Origin: CAWINX01 sp963702055
GTDB lineage: Bacteria; Actinomycetota; Thermoleophilia; Solirubrobacterales; 70-9
Assembly: GCA_963702055.1 (NCBI GenBank)
Contig: OY969702.1
Coordinates: forward strand, 1,860,001-1,924,000
DNA: 64,000 nt
Direction of reading: 5' to 3'
Part shown: one piece after another, positions 9,375 through 17,553 of the stretch
Position numbering within the stretch: the stretch's first letter is position 1
Layout: each line of letters starts with the position of its first letter
Notes under the pieces: generated by a model
The model's input: only the letters and a program-made list of their open reading frames with translations
Told to the model about the DNA's origin: nothing
The model's database searches: none
Program-made: the position numbers and the translations under genes

Positions 9375-10749
9375 ACGCGGCGCGCAGGCTCGGCTCGTCG
9401 CCGATCCAGACGACCTGGTCCCGGCCGGGACCGACGCCGACCAGGCGGATCGGCACGCCGACCGCGTCGGCGATGTAGGCGAGGTAGTCGCGGGCCTGCG
9501 GCGGCAGGTCCGCCTCGCTGCGGCAGGCTGTGATGTCGACGTCGAAGCCGGGCAGCTCCTCGTACTCCGGCTGCGCCGAGTGGAGGATCGACTGGTGGTA
9601 GGGGAAGTCGTTGAAGACCGCTCCCTCCTTGGACCGGTAGCGGACCGCGACCCGCAGCGTGTCGAGACCGCTCAGCACGTCGAGCTTGGTGATCGTCAGC
9701 GCGCTCATCCGGTTGAGCCGGACGGCGTAGCGCAGGGCGACCAGGTCCATCCAGCCGCAGCGGCGCTCGCGCCCGGTCGTCGTCCCGTACTCGTGGCCGC
9801 GCTCCAGCATGTGGCGGCCGGCCTCGTCGTCGAGCTCGGTCGGGAAGGGGCCGGCGCCGACCCGCGTCGCGTAGGCCTTGGCGACTCCCCAGACCTCGTC
9901 GATGTCGGCCGGGCCGATCCCGGCGCCGACGCAGGCCGCGCCGGCGATCGGGTTGGAGGAGGTGACGAAGGGGTAGGTGCCGTGGTCGAGGTCGAGCAGG
10001 GTCGCCTGGGCGCCCTCGAAGATGACGGTGCCGCCGCTGTCGAGGGAGTCCCAGCAGAGGCGGGCGGTGTCGGCGATGTGGGGCTCGAGGCGGTGGCCGT
10101 AACCGGCGTACTCCTCGACCATCGTGTGCAGGTCGAGGCGGGGGTCGGGGGCGGCGGCGACCGACTGGTCGGCGCCCTCCTTGGCCCCTTCGCCGGCCTC
10201 CTTGCGCAGCTTGCGCCGCTGCACCGAGAGCTCGCGCAGCGCCTGCTGCTTGGGCTCCATCGCCGCCAGCATCTTCTTGCGCAGGATCTTCTCGTCGAGC
10301 AGGTCCTGGACGCGGATCCCCAGCCGCAGCGCCTTGTCCGCGTAGCAGGGGCCGATTCCCCGCCGCGTCGTGCCGATCGAGAGCTTGCCGAGTTTGATCT
10401 CCCCCGCCGTGTCCAGCAGCACGTGGTAGGGCATGATCAGGTGCGCGTTGGCGCTGATCCGCAGGTTGCCGACGTCGACGCCCCGGCGGCGCAGCCCGTC
10501 GATCTCCTCCAGCAGGATCCGCGGGTCGAGCACGACTCCGTTGCCGATCGCGCAGACCTTGTCCGCGTAGAGGATTCCCGAGGGGATCAGGTGGAACTTG
10601 AACTCCTCGCCGTCGCGGACGATCGTGTGGCCGGCGTTGTTGCCGCCCTGGAAGCGCACGATCATCGAGGCGTTCTCGGCGAGCAGGTCGGTGACCTTGC
10701 CCTTGCCCTCGTCGCCCCACTGAGCCCCCACTATGACCAGGCCAGGCAT
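9373..10749 (-). CDS. purA: Adenylosuccinate synthetase
   Basis: Joins IMP and aspartate with GTP to form adenylosuccinate, the first committed step to AMP, in the cytoplasm. The family signature is present: GAQWGDEGKGK (GTP loop, residues 8-18), QGGNNAGHT, the RRGIGP segment, and TTTGRERRCGW near the C-terminus. At 458 residues it is somewhat longer than the usual 430 or so; the extra length is an Ala/Glu/Lys-rich insertion around residues 185-210 (EAGEGAKEGADQSVAAAPD), next to the region that is a surface helix in E. coli PurA. It is the last gene of the rpsF-ssb-rpsR-rplI-dnaB-purA block, 21 nt after the helicase-loader gene. Confidence 0.96.
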   Translation of the reverse strand: MPGLVIVGAQWGDEGKGKVTDLLAENASMIVRFQGGNNAGHTIVRDGEEFKFHLIPSGILYADKVCAIGNGVVLDPRILLEEIDGLRRRGVDVGNLRISANAHLIMPYHVLLDTAGEIKLGKLSIGTTRRGIGPCYADKALRLGIRVQDLLDEKILRKKMLAAMEPKQQALRELSVQRRKLRKEAGEGAKEGADQSVAAAPDPRLDLHTMVEEYAGYGHRLEPHIADTARLCWDSLDSGGTVIFEGAQATLLDLDHGTYPFVTSSNPIAGAACVGAGIGPADIDEVWGVAKAYATRVGAGPFPTELDDEAGRHMLERGHEYGTTTGRERRCGWMDLVALRYAVRLNRMSALTITKLDVLSGLDTLRVAVRYRSKEGAVFNDFPYHQSILHSAQPEYEELPGFDVDITACRSEADLPPQARDYLAYIADAVGVPIRLVGVGPGRDQVVWIGDEPSLRAA

Positions 10750-10770
10750 AACGACGAGAGATTGTGACGG

Positions 10771-11490
10771 TTAAGCGGCCTTGCCGTAGCGGCGGTCGTC
10801 GCCGAACAGGGGAACCTCGTCGCAAACCTGGCTCAGCCGCGAGACCGTCCTCGTCCCGATCTGTTCCTCCAGCTCCTGATGGGGGAGGTTGGTGGTGATC
10901 ATCACCGAGCGCTGGGTCTCGTAGCGCTCGTTGATCAGCGCGTAGAGCTGCTCCAGTACCCAGTCGCTGCGTTTCTCGGCCCCGAGGTCGTCGATGTGGA
11001 GGAGGTCGACCGAGGTGAGGCGCTCGAAGAACGAGAGGTAGGAGTCACCGCCGGGCTCGGAGTCGTAGGTGCGGCGAATGCGCGCCAGCAGCTTCGGCAG
11101 CGAGTAGATCGCCACCGAGCGCCCGGCCTCCAGCGCCGCCTTGGAGACCAGCATCGCCAGCGTCGTCTTGCCGGTCCCCGTGTCGCCGAACAGCCAGAGG
11201 CCGCGGCCCGCCTCCAGCCGCTCGTCCAACTCCTCGACGAACGAGCGGACCTCCGCGACGGCGCCCTTCGTCTGCAGGTCGCGCGCCATGTCGGAGACGG
11301 GGGGCCGGTCGAACGAGACGCCGCGATAGCGCGGCGGGATCACCGAGGCGACGCCCTTGGTCCGCCCCCTGCGCAGCCGCTGCTCGCGGCACTCGCAGGG
11401 GCGCGCCACGTCCTCGGGGCCGAGGATCCAGCCCGAGCCGTCGCACACCCCCAGCGGGCAGACCTGGTCGCCGGGGTCCATCGCTGCCAT
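10771..11490 (-). CDS. DnaC/DnaI-like AAA+ helicase loader with zinc-binding N-terminus
   Basis: 239 residues. The N-terminus has Cys11, Cys16, Cys32 and Cys34 in a zinc-finger-like pattern (CPLGVCDGSG, then CECRE), as in Bacillus DnaI. The AAA+ core has Walker A GDTGTGKTT (102-110), Walker B LLHIDDLG (163-170) and a sensor segment MITTNLPHQEL, ending with a C-terminal arginine region. IstB transposition helpers share this fold, but the position directly behind dnaB (stop of dnaB and start of this gene touch at 11490) argues for a replicative-helicase loader. A DnaC-type loader is not the usual arrangement for Actinomycetota, where DciA is expected; see findings. Confidence 0.85.
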   Translation of the reverse strand: MAAMDPGDQVCPLGVCDGSGWILGPEDVARPCECREQRLRRGRTKGVASVIPPRYRGVSFDRPPVSDMARDLQTKGAVAEVRSFVEELDERLEAGRGLWLFGDTGTGKTTLAMLVSKAALEAGRSVAIYSLPKLLARIRRTYDSEPGGDSYLSFFERLTSVDLLHIDDLGAEKRSDWVLEQLYALINERYETQRSVMITTNLPHQELEEQIGTRTVSRLSQVCDEVPLFGDDRRYGKAA

Positions 11491-14198
11491 TAGAACTCAG
11501 GCCCCGCGGTCGCCACGTCGTCGATCGGAGGGCCCTCGCCGGCCGGCTGCTCGATCGGGCGTTCCTGGCCGGCATAGTCGGCGAATTTCGGGAAGCGATC
11601 AAGGAACACCAGTCGTTTGTTCCCGATCGGGCCGTTCCTGTGCTTGGCCACGATCACTTCGGCCAGCCCGTCCTTCTCGTTCTCGTCATGGCGATAGATG
11701 TCCTCGCGGAAGAGGAAGGCAACGACGTCGGCGTCCTGCTCGATTGAGTTGTGGACCACGACGTTGTCCGCGACGAAGTTGTGCAATCCCTCGACCGTCA
11801 GGTCAAAGACCTCCTCGACACCGTCGGGCTCGATAGAGGCAATTGGATCCCAATAGGCGTCTCCGAGCGCAAGGTCGACCAGCTCTTCGGAGCGCACCGC
11901 GCTCGCTACGCGCATCGCCCTCTCCCTGCTGATCCCGTTCTTGTAGAGAGCGGTTCCGCAGTACCTGGTGCCAATCGCGGCCTGCATCTCGCGGCTGGTC
12001 ATCCCGACTTTCTCCATGGCCGGGACGACCATGTCTCGCCAGGCTTCCTTCGGGATGACATCTCGATTCGGGTTGCGAGGCCTGTCGGCGAAATGCTCCA
12101 AGATGGCGCTCGCGTGGCGACACTTGTTGGCTCCGAGGGCGCCGATTATCTCCAGGAAACGCACCAACTCCGTCCCGCCGCTGACAGTCACGTGAAACTG
12201 TGGCCTCCCCTTCGCGGGACTGTCGTGGCGCGAAAGGCGCCCATTGATGCCAAGGCGGAGAAGGAGCGCCTGCACGTCTTGGGCGAGACGGAAGCTGCTC
12301 GTCGCGTAGTAGACATTCGCGGTTTGGCGAGGCCCGCCGAGCCAGACGCTGCCATCGGTTGCCCATAAATGCCTGAGGAACGTGGCGATCGCCCACGTTG
12401 GTTGGGTGAAGACGATCTCCGGCACGCGCTTTTCGTAAGACCGCAGTCCGAAGACCCCCAGCTCGTCGAGCCAAGACGCAACTGGATTACGCCGTCCATG
12501 GGTTAGGCGTTCCCTCGCCGTCAGATAGACCTGGAACCAGCGGCGCTTTTTCTTAACGCGAGGGCGGACCGCGTCCCCAAATACGCGAGTCGAGAGATCG
12601 GCAACGAGGTGCGCCAGCTTGCGCTCGTTGCTCGTGTACTGAATCGCGTGGCGAGGGAGCGTGCACCCGTCTCCGATCAAATGGCCGAGAAGGGCCAGTT
12701 CCTCGTCTCGCATGCTCTGAATGCCCGGCCCAGGCAATGAGCCCGGCAGCGCCACGGGATCGCCGACGCGAAGCTTGTCGAGGCGCTGCCAGCCCATGAT
12801 CGTCAGGAACTTGTGGTTTCCCGTGGCCCTTATCGTTCGACCGAGTCGAGTGGTGAGGCGAAACACCTGCTTGTTGCCCGTAGAGAAAGCACGACTCGCG
12901 AGCGCCGGGCGAAGCTGCCAAGTCTCGCGATCGATCGCGAGGACCTCGAAGTTTCGTTTTCCGACGAGTTCTCGAATCGGCCGACGGATGCCTTGACCGG
13001 GCAGATACACCAGTGAGTCCCCGGTCAGGCACCCTGACTCCCTGAGGTCGGAGAGGATCGGCCGTTTCTCCGGACGCTGCTCCGGGGCACGAGAAAGCTG
13101 CGACAGCGCAATCACCGGAACATTGAGTTCACGGGCAAGAATCTTCAGTCCGCGGCTCATCTGCCCCACCTGCTCGACCCGGTTGGCGCGAGGATCGTCC
13201 GGCCGCATCAGCTGAAGGTAGTCGACGATGACCAACCCAAGACCACCATTTGCCTGCTCCGAAGCATGAAGACGACGGGCCTTCGCACGAAGGTCGAGGA
13301 GGCCAAGGTCGGACGAATCGTCGATCCAAAGCGGAGCCTGCTCCAGTTCGTTGCAGGCTCTGACCACCTTGGGCCAGTCCTTCTGGGAGACTTGCCCCTT
13401 GCGTAATTTGTCACCGGAGATCCGCGCACGGCAGGCGATGAAGCGCTGCGCCAACTCAACCTCCGACATCTCCAACGAGAAAAAGGCGACCGGCCGCTCG
13501 TGTTTGACGGCTACGTGTTCGGCAATGTTCACGACAAAGGCGCTCTTGCCAACCGAGGGTCGTGCCGCGACGACGACCAAGTTGCTCGGCTGAAATCCCC
13601 CGGTGAGGCCGTCGAGATCACGAAAGCCGGAGGGAGTGCCGGTGAGTTCGGCTTCACCGGTCGCGAGCTTCTCCAGACGGTCCACCTCGTCATGGAGAAC
13701 CTCATTCAGCTGCCGGAAGTCGCTCGCCTGCTCCTTGTGGGCGACGTCGAAGAGCAGCTTCTCGGCGCGCTCGGAGAGCTCGCGCGGCTCGCCGTCGCGC
13801 TCGTGCACCCACGACTGGATCCGCTGCCCTGCTCCGAGCAGGCGGCGCAGCAGCGAGTTCTGCTGGACGATCTCGGCGTAGTGCTTGGCGTTGCCGGCGG
13901 CCGGGACCTTTGCCGCCAGCTCCGAGACGTAATGCTTGCCGCCGGCCTCCTCGATCTGGTTGCGCTGGGTCAGCGCCTCGGTGACGCTCAGCTCGTCGAC
14001 CGGCTTCGACTCCGCGTAGAGGTCGTGGACGCAGGTGAAGATCAGCCGGTGCCGGTCGAGGTAGAAGTCCTCGGCGTTCAGCTTCACCTCGTCGATCACC
14101 CGGGTCAGGGTCGGCTCGGCGACCAGCATCGCCCCGAGCACCGACTCCTCCGCCTCGATGTTCTGCGGCGGGACGTGGGTTGTTGGAGCTTGGGCCAT
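11490..14198 (-). CDS. dnaB: Replicative DNA helicase DnaB, interrupted by an intein
   Basis: 902-residue precursor of the hexameric replication-fork helicase. The N-terminal primase-interaction domain begins PQNIEAEESVLGAML. The RecA-like motor has Walker A (ARPSVGKSAF), the FFSLEMS motif and LVIVDYLQLM (Walker B/H3). After SDLRESG (residue 389) a 428-residue intein is inserted, and the sequence resumes with SIEQDADVVAFL. Without the intein the protein is 474 residues, normal for DnaB. The insertion sits in the conserved H4 motif, a classic DnaB intein site. ATG at 14198 is about 100 nt after the MazF-like gene. From about 13,760 leftwards the gene uses more A/T-ending codons than its N-terminal part. 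Confidence 0.97.
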   Translation of the reverse strand: MAQAPTTHVPPQNIEAEESVLGAMLVAEPTLTRVIDEVKLNAEDFYLDRHRLIFTCVHDLYAESKPVDELSVTEALTQRNQIEEAGGKHYVSELAAKVPAAGNAKHYAEIVQQNSLLRRLLGAGQRIQSWVHERDGEPRELSERAEKLLFDVAHKEQASDFRQLNEVLHDEVDRLEKLATGEAELTGTPSGFRDLDGLTGGFQPSNLVVVAARPSVGKSAFVVNIAEHVAVKHERPVAFFSLEMSEVELAQRFIACRARISGDKLRKGQVSQKDWPKVVRACNELEQAPLWIDDSSDLGLLDLRAKARRLHASEQANGGLGLVIVDYLQLMRPDDPRANRVEQVGQMSRGLKILARELNVPVIALSQLSRAPEQRPEKRPILSDLRESGCLTGDSLVYLPGQGIRRPIRELVGKRNFEVLAIDRETWQLRPALASRAFSTGNKQVFRLTTRLGRTIRATGNHKFLTIMGWQRLDKLRVGDPVALPGSLPGPGIQSMRDEELALLGHLIGDGCTLPRHAIQYTSNERKLAHLVADLSTRVFGDAVRPRVKKKRRWFQVYLTARERLTHGRRNPVASWLDELGVFGLRSYEKRVPEIVFTQPTWAIATFLRHLWATDGSVWLGGPRQTANVYYATSSFRLAQDVQALLLRLGINGRLSRHDSPAKGRPQFHVTVSGGTELVRFLEIIGALGANKCRHASAILEHFADRPRNPNRDVIPKEAWRDMVVPAMEKVGMTSREMQAAIGTRYCGTALYKNGISRERAMRVASAVRSEELVDLALGDAYWDPIASIEPDGVEEVFDLTVEGLHNFVADNVVVHNSIEQDADVVAFLFREDIYRHDENEKDGLAEVIVAKHRNGPIGNKRLVFLDRFPKFADYAGQERPIEQPAGEGPPIDDVATAGPEF
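11748..13031 (-). other. Intein with LAGLIDADG homing-endonuclease motifs, in DnaB
   Basis: Precursor residues 390-817 (428 residues). It begins with Cys (CLTGDSLVYL, block A), has block B RATGNHKFL with the TxxH residues, and ends VVVHN, with Ser as first residue of the C-extein: all residues needed for self-splicing are present. Two LAGLIDADG-type motifs are visible, LLGHLIGDG (intein residues 114-122) and FLRHLWATDG (218-227). Both retain the acidic residue, so endonuclease activity is possible. The product would cut an intein-free dnaB allele at the same site. Boundaries are set by the DnaB sequence on both sides and are exact to the codon. Confidence 0.95.
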
Positions 14199-14298
14199 CT
14201 ATCTCAGTGTGCGGGTTGGTCCGGCGTCAGCCAACGTATTCAAGGAAGGGCTTCTTCGCGAGCCTCAAACCCGCCCTTTGCGAAGAATCCAGGCGGCG

Positions 14299-14616
14299 TC
14301 AAGAGAGCGCCAGGACGAGGCCGAGCGCCTCGTCGACGGCGGCAGTCTCATCCAAAGCCAGATGACCGACGCGATCGCCAAGGCGACGTGCGTCAACCAC
14401 TCCGACCATCTCGCAGAGGACTCTCGTCGGGGCCTCGTTCAAGGTGACTTCCGGGTGGAAGCTGGCCGCCGGAGCCGATTGCGATGTAGGGCAGACGACC
14501 ACCGTGGAGAGCGCGAGGAGATCGTCCGCTTGGACGATCACCGCGTAGCGTGGCCCATGCTGGACCCGTCCCCGCTTTCGCGGTAGAGAGATCGCGTGAA
14601 CGTCACCCCGGACCAC
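14299..14616 (-). CDS. MazF/PemK-type endoribonuclease toxin
   Basis: 105 residues from a GTG that overlaps the end of the antitoxin gene by 14 nt. The start VRGDVHAISLP, the central PRYAVIVQADDLLALSTVVVCPTS and the segment VLCEMVGVVDARRLGDRVG match the MazF/PemK fold; these toxins cleave mRNA at short motifs. Residue identity at the expected catalytic Arg in the first loop (RKRGRVQHGP) is kept. It sits between rplI and dnaB in an otherwise essential block, so its insertion is probably secondary. Functional state is not provable from sequence, but nothing is broken. Confidence 0.85.
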   Translation of the reverse strand: MVRGDVHAISLPRKRGRVQHGPRYAVIVQADDLLALSTVVVCPTSQSAPAASFHPEVTLNEAPTRVLCEMVGVVDARRLGDRVGHLALDETAAVDEALGLVLALS

Positions 14617-14854
14617 GCAGGTCCTCCATCAGGTCGGCCACCTCGCGCGCTTCCTCAACGTAAGCGGGATCGCTCATCAGGCGTCGGACTTCTGCCGCCA
14701 ACCCGCCTCTCCGCCGCTCTCGCGCTGCCGTCTCCTCGATCGCCTGCCGGGCGGCTTCGGCACGGCTGATCCCTCGCCGGCGGGCCAGGTCCTCCAAGGC
14801 GTGGGTTCCGTCATGGCCGAGACGCAGCGAAACGGGAGGGGGCGAGGGAGTCAT
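14603..14854 (-). CDS. Ribbon-helix-helix antitoxin of the MazF-like pair
   Basis: 83 residues from ATG at 14854; an in-frame longer start exists at 14905, but the RHH fold begins just after MTPSPPPVSLRLG. The N-terminal strand VSLRLG, helix LEDLARRRGISRAEAARQAIEE and a charged C-terminal tail fit a CopG/Arc-type DNA-binding antitoxin whose tail wraps the toxin. It precedes and overlaps the toxin gene, the common order for type II pairs, and probably represses its own promoter in the AT-richer gap at 14855-14995. Confidence 0.8.
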   Translation of the reverse strand: MTPSPPPVSLRLGHDGTHALEDLARRRGISRAEAARQAIEETAARERRRGGLAAEVRRLMSDPAYVEEAREVADLMEDLRGPG

Positions 14855-14995
14855 CTCAATGAGAGTAGCGCGCTTTGCACTACGTATCGGAAGCGGCCTA
14901 TTCATCTCGCCCGATGATGGGCGTAGCGGTCCCTCGCGGGGCGCGCTGAATGTCGCGCGGTTGGAACTTTTTTCAGGCGCCTGGCGCGCCGGCGC

Positions 14996-15703
14996 TCAGG
15001 CGACGCTGTCCGGCGAGGGGATCAGGCCCTCTTCCTCCTGGCGACGCTCACCACGGCGGAGCATGCGCTGGGTGAGGATGGCGATGCTGAGGATCGCCGT
15101 GACACCGAGGCTGAGCTGGACGCTGAGCAGGCCCTCCCGGGTCCAGTAGACGTCGCGCAGGTCGAGAAGCAGGGCCGCTTCGTCGAAGGTGAGGCCGATC
15201 CCGACTCCCATTGGAAGGGCGAGGCGCTGCTCGAACTCTGGGTCGTCGGTCAGCAGCGCGGCAGTGCCGGCGCCGAAGCCGAGCAGGATGCCGGGGACGA
15301 AGTGGTGGATGTGATGCCCATTGACTTTGACGTTGCGAAACGGTCCGCGGCCGGCCCTGATCCCCCAGGTCGAAAGGCGGACCGAGGCGAAGGAGACGAG
15401 GAAGCCGCCCAGCAGGTTGAAGAGGATTGTCTCGCTGCGCGGCGCCTCCTCGTAGCCGCGCACGGCGACGCCGACCGTGTCGATCGCCGCGGCGGGGGCG
15501 GCCTCGATCAACCCTTCGCCCTCGGACTCCTCATGGGCGCGCCTGCGCAGCATCCGGCCGTACTGCCCCGCGAAGGCGGCGCCGGCGCCGGCGACGGCGA
15601 GGACGGCGAGCCCCGCCGTCGCGCGCTCGGAGCGACCCCACCCGAGCCGAGCGCGTGCACGGGCGCGGCGGGTGACGCGGGTCGAGAGGCGGCGCGAGGC
15701 CAC
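14996..15703 (-). CDS. Integral membrane protein, unknown function
   Basis: 235 residues. A very basic N-terminus (arginine-rich, residues 1-25) is followed by a first membrane segment (AGLAVLAVAGAGAAFAG) and about four more, among them LFNLLGGFLVSFASV, FVPGILLGFGAGTAALL and LSLGVTAILSIAIL. A His-rich motif NGHHIHHFVPG precedes the third segment and could bind metal. It lies 33 nt after rplI in the ribosomal-replication block, so it is probably co-transcribed, but nothing ties it to replication. I do not recognise an enzymatic family with confidence. Confidence 0.7.
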   Translation of the reverse strand: MASRRLSTRVTRRARARARLGWGRSERATAGLAVLAVAGAGAAFAGQYGRMLRRRAHEESEGEGLIEAAPAAAIDTVGVAVRGYEEAPRSETILFNLLGGFLVSFASVRLSTWGIRAGRGPFRNVKVNGHHIHHFVPGILLGFGAGTAALLTDDPEFEQRLALPMGVGIGLTFDEAALLLDLRDVYWTREGLLSVQLSLGVTAILSIAILTQRMLRRGERRQEEEGLIPSPDSVA

Positions 15704-15735
15704 TGAGGCAGCCTAGCCGCGCCTTCGGCGGGGGC

Positions 15736-16188
15736 TTACTTCTCTTCGGTGACGATTGTCTTGACCGAGGCGGTGGCGCCGCCGGCGAGGTCGATCTCGA
15801 CCATGAAGGTGCCGATCTCGCGGATCGGCTGCTCGAGGCGAATTTTGCGGCGATCGATGCGGAGGTCGCGTGCTTCGCGGATCGCGTCGGCGATCTCCTT
15901 CGGCCCAACCGAGCCGAACAGCTTGCCGTCCTCGCCGGCCCGCTGGTGGATCGTCAGGACGGTCTTGGAGAGCAGGCCGGCGGCCTGGGCCTCGCGCTCG
16001 TTTCGAGCTTTCTCGGCCTTTACCGCGGCCTCGTGGCGCCGCTGCGCTTCCTCCAGGGCCCCGGCGGTGGCCGGCTGGGCCAGCTTGCGGGGGACGAGGT
16101 AGTTGCGCAGGTAGCCGGGAGCGACGTCAACGGCCTCGCCGCGCCGGCCGAGGTCTTCGACGTCCTGGAGCAGGATCGCCTGCGCCAT
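15736..16188 (-). CDS. rplI: 50S ribosomal protein L9
   Basis: 150 residues. The N-terminal rRNA-binding domain with the family signature (ILLQDVEDLGRRGEAVDVAPGYLRNYLVP) is followed by the long connecting helix (residues 41-75) and the C-terminal domain containing LFGSVGPKEIADAI. L9 stabilises the L1-stalk side of the large subunit and helps keep the reading frame. The start codon shares one base with the rpsR stop at 16188. Confidence 0.97.
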   Translation of the reverse strand: MAQAILLQDVEDLGRRGEAVDVAPGYLRNYLVPRKLAQPATAGALEEAQRRHEAAVKAEKARNEREAQAAGLLSKTVLTIHQRAGEDGKLFGSVGPKEIADAIREARDLRIDRRKIRLEQPIREIGTFMVEIDLAGGATASVKTIVTEEK

Positions 16189-16448
16189 CAGCGCTCTCCG
16201 ACGTAGGGCAGCAGGGCGATCTCGCGGGCGCGTTTGACCGCCACCGCGAGTTGGCTCTGATGCTTACGCGAAAGCCCGGTCACCCGGCGCGAGCGCGTCT
16301 TCCCCTTGTCGGAGAGGAAGCGGCGCAGCAGGTTGAGGTCCTTGTAGTCGACCGCGTCGACGTTGATTCGCGTGTACTTGCGGGGGCGCATGCGCTCCTG
16401 CGCCCTGCGGCCGCGACGGGGGGGTGCTGCGTCTCGTGTCCTTGCCAC
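16188..16448 (-). CDS. rpsR: 30S ribosomal protein S18
   Basis: 86 residues with a basic N-terminal tail and the S18 core IDYKDLNLLRRFLSD-like segment (VDYKDLNLLRRFLSDKGK), then SRRVTGLSRKHQSQLAVAVKRARE, which is highly characteristic. S18 pairs with S6 on the 30S platform; its partner gene rpsF is two genes upstream. No CXXC zinc motif is present, so this is a Cys-free version of the protein, a form often linked to low-zinc conditions in Actinomycetota. Confidence 0.97.
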   Translation of the reverse strand: MARTRDAAPPRRGRRAQERMRPRKYTRINVDAVDYKDLNLLRRFLSDKGKTRSRRVTGLSRKHQSQLAVAVKRAREIALLPYVGER

Positions 16449-16518
16449 TCTTTCGGTCCCTTACGTAGAAGTCGCCCGGACATGCCGGGCGACGGAAAAC
16501 CAAGCCGGGGAAGCTTAG

Positions 16519-16995
16519 CTAGAAAGGGATGTCGTCGTCTGAGCCCCCGCCGGCTCCCCCACTGCCGACGCCGGCGCCCTCGAAGTCGGAGGTGTCGGCG
16601 GGAACGTCGCTGCTGGGGCTGAAGCCGCCATTGTCGCCGCCGCCCGAGCCGTCCCGGGAACCGAGGAACTGGACGGAGTTGGCGACGATCCTCACCGCCT
16701 GCCTTTTGCCGCTGCCGTCTTTGGCCTCCCATTCGCTCCAGTCGAGCCGTCCCTCCACGGCCACCGGGCGGCCCTTGGAGAGGTAGTTGGCGCAGTTCTC
16801 GCCCTGCGCGCCCCAGACGGTCACGTCGAAGTAGTTGGGCTTGTCGACCCAGTTGCCGGTCTGACCGTCCTTGCGGCGGCTGTTGACGGCCACTCGCAGG
16901 TCGCAGACGGGAGTCCCGCCCCCGGTGCTGCGCAGTTCGGGGTCACGGGTCAGGTTCCCGGTGATGACCACCACGTTCACGTTTGAAGCTGCCAC
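16519..16995 (-). CDS. ssb: Single-stranded DNA-binding protein
   Basis: 158 residues from GTG at 16995, chosen because AGGAG lies 9 nt upstream; the frame stays open further but only with non-homologous sequence. The OB fold runs from NVNVVVITGNLTRDPELR through FDVTVWGAQGENCANYL to VRIVANSVQFLG (about residue 110). A Gly/Ser-rich linker leads to the acidic tip DDDIPF, the docking peptide for replication and repair partners. Sits between rpsF and rpsR as in most bacteria and belongs to that operon. Confidence 0.96.
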   Translation of the reverse strand: MAASNVNVVVITGNLTRDPELRSTGGGTPVCDLRVAVNSRRKDGQTGNWVDKPNYFDVTVWGAQGENCANYLSKGRPVAVEGRLDWSEWEAKDGSGKRQAVRIVANSVQFLGSRDGSGGGDNGGFSPSSDVPADTSDFEGAGVGSGGAGGGSDDDIPF

Positions 16996-17117
16996 GCTCT
17001 CAACTCCTCTGAATCGTTGTCTGGATACCAGTCTAAGAGCGGTGGCGGCGCGTTCTCTCCCCCCTCGACCGGGAATCTCCGCAAAACGCGGTGGTTTGAG
17101 GGTGTGCCGGAGGGGCG

Positions 17118-17513
17118 TTACTCGGCGGCGCCGGCGTGCTCTTCGCGGGCGCCGTGGCCGGCGCGCTCGCGCGGGGCGGGCCCGGGGGCCGCCACGGCCG
17201 GCGGGACGATCGCCGGAGCGTCGGGATCGACTTTGAAGATGCGGAAGCGGAGGACGCCGTCGGCGATCTTCAGGTTGTGGTCGAGCTGCCCGAGCAGCTC
17301 CGCCGACGCCTCGAACCGGAACCAGCGGTAGTCGGCCTCGTTGCTCCGCTTGATCTCGTAGGCCATCTTGCGCAGGCCCCATTTGTTCTCCTGCTTCAAC
17401 GATCCGCCGGCCTCGATCTGCCCGCGGGCATCGCCCGCGAGTTTCTCGCGGGCGGACTCCTCGACGCTCGGGTCGAGCATCAGGACCAGCTCGTATTCGC
17501 GTGGGGCTGCCAA
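17118..17513 (-). CDS. rpsF: 30S ribosomal protein S6
   Basis: 131 residues. The S6 ferredoxin-like fold is clear: REYELVLMLDPSVEE at the start, WGLRKMAYEIKRSNEADY in the middle and LKIADGVLRFRIFKVD at the end of the core (about residue 95). A Pro/Ala-rich extension of roughly 35 residues follows, longer than in E. coli but common in high-GC Gram-positives. First gene of the rpsF-ssb-rpsR-rplI block; its promoter should lie at 17514-17553. Confidence 0.97.
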   Translation of the reverse strand: MAAPREYELVLMLDPSVEESAREKLAGDARGQIEAGGSLKQENKWGLRKMAYEIKRSNEADYRWFRFEASAELLGQLDHNLKIADGVLRFRIFKVDPDAPAIVPPAVAAPGPAPRERAGHGAREEHAGAAE

Positions 17514-17553
17514 AACGGCGAGGGACTATAGCGATGGGTCGACCCAAACCGCT

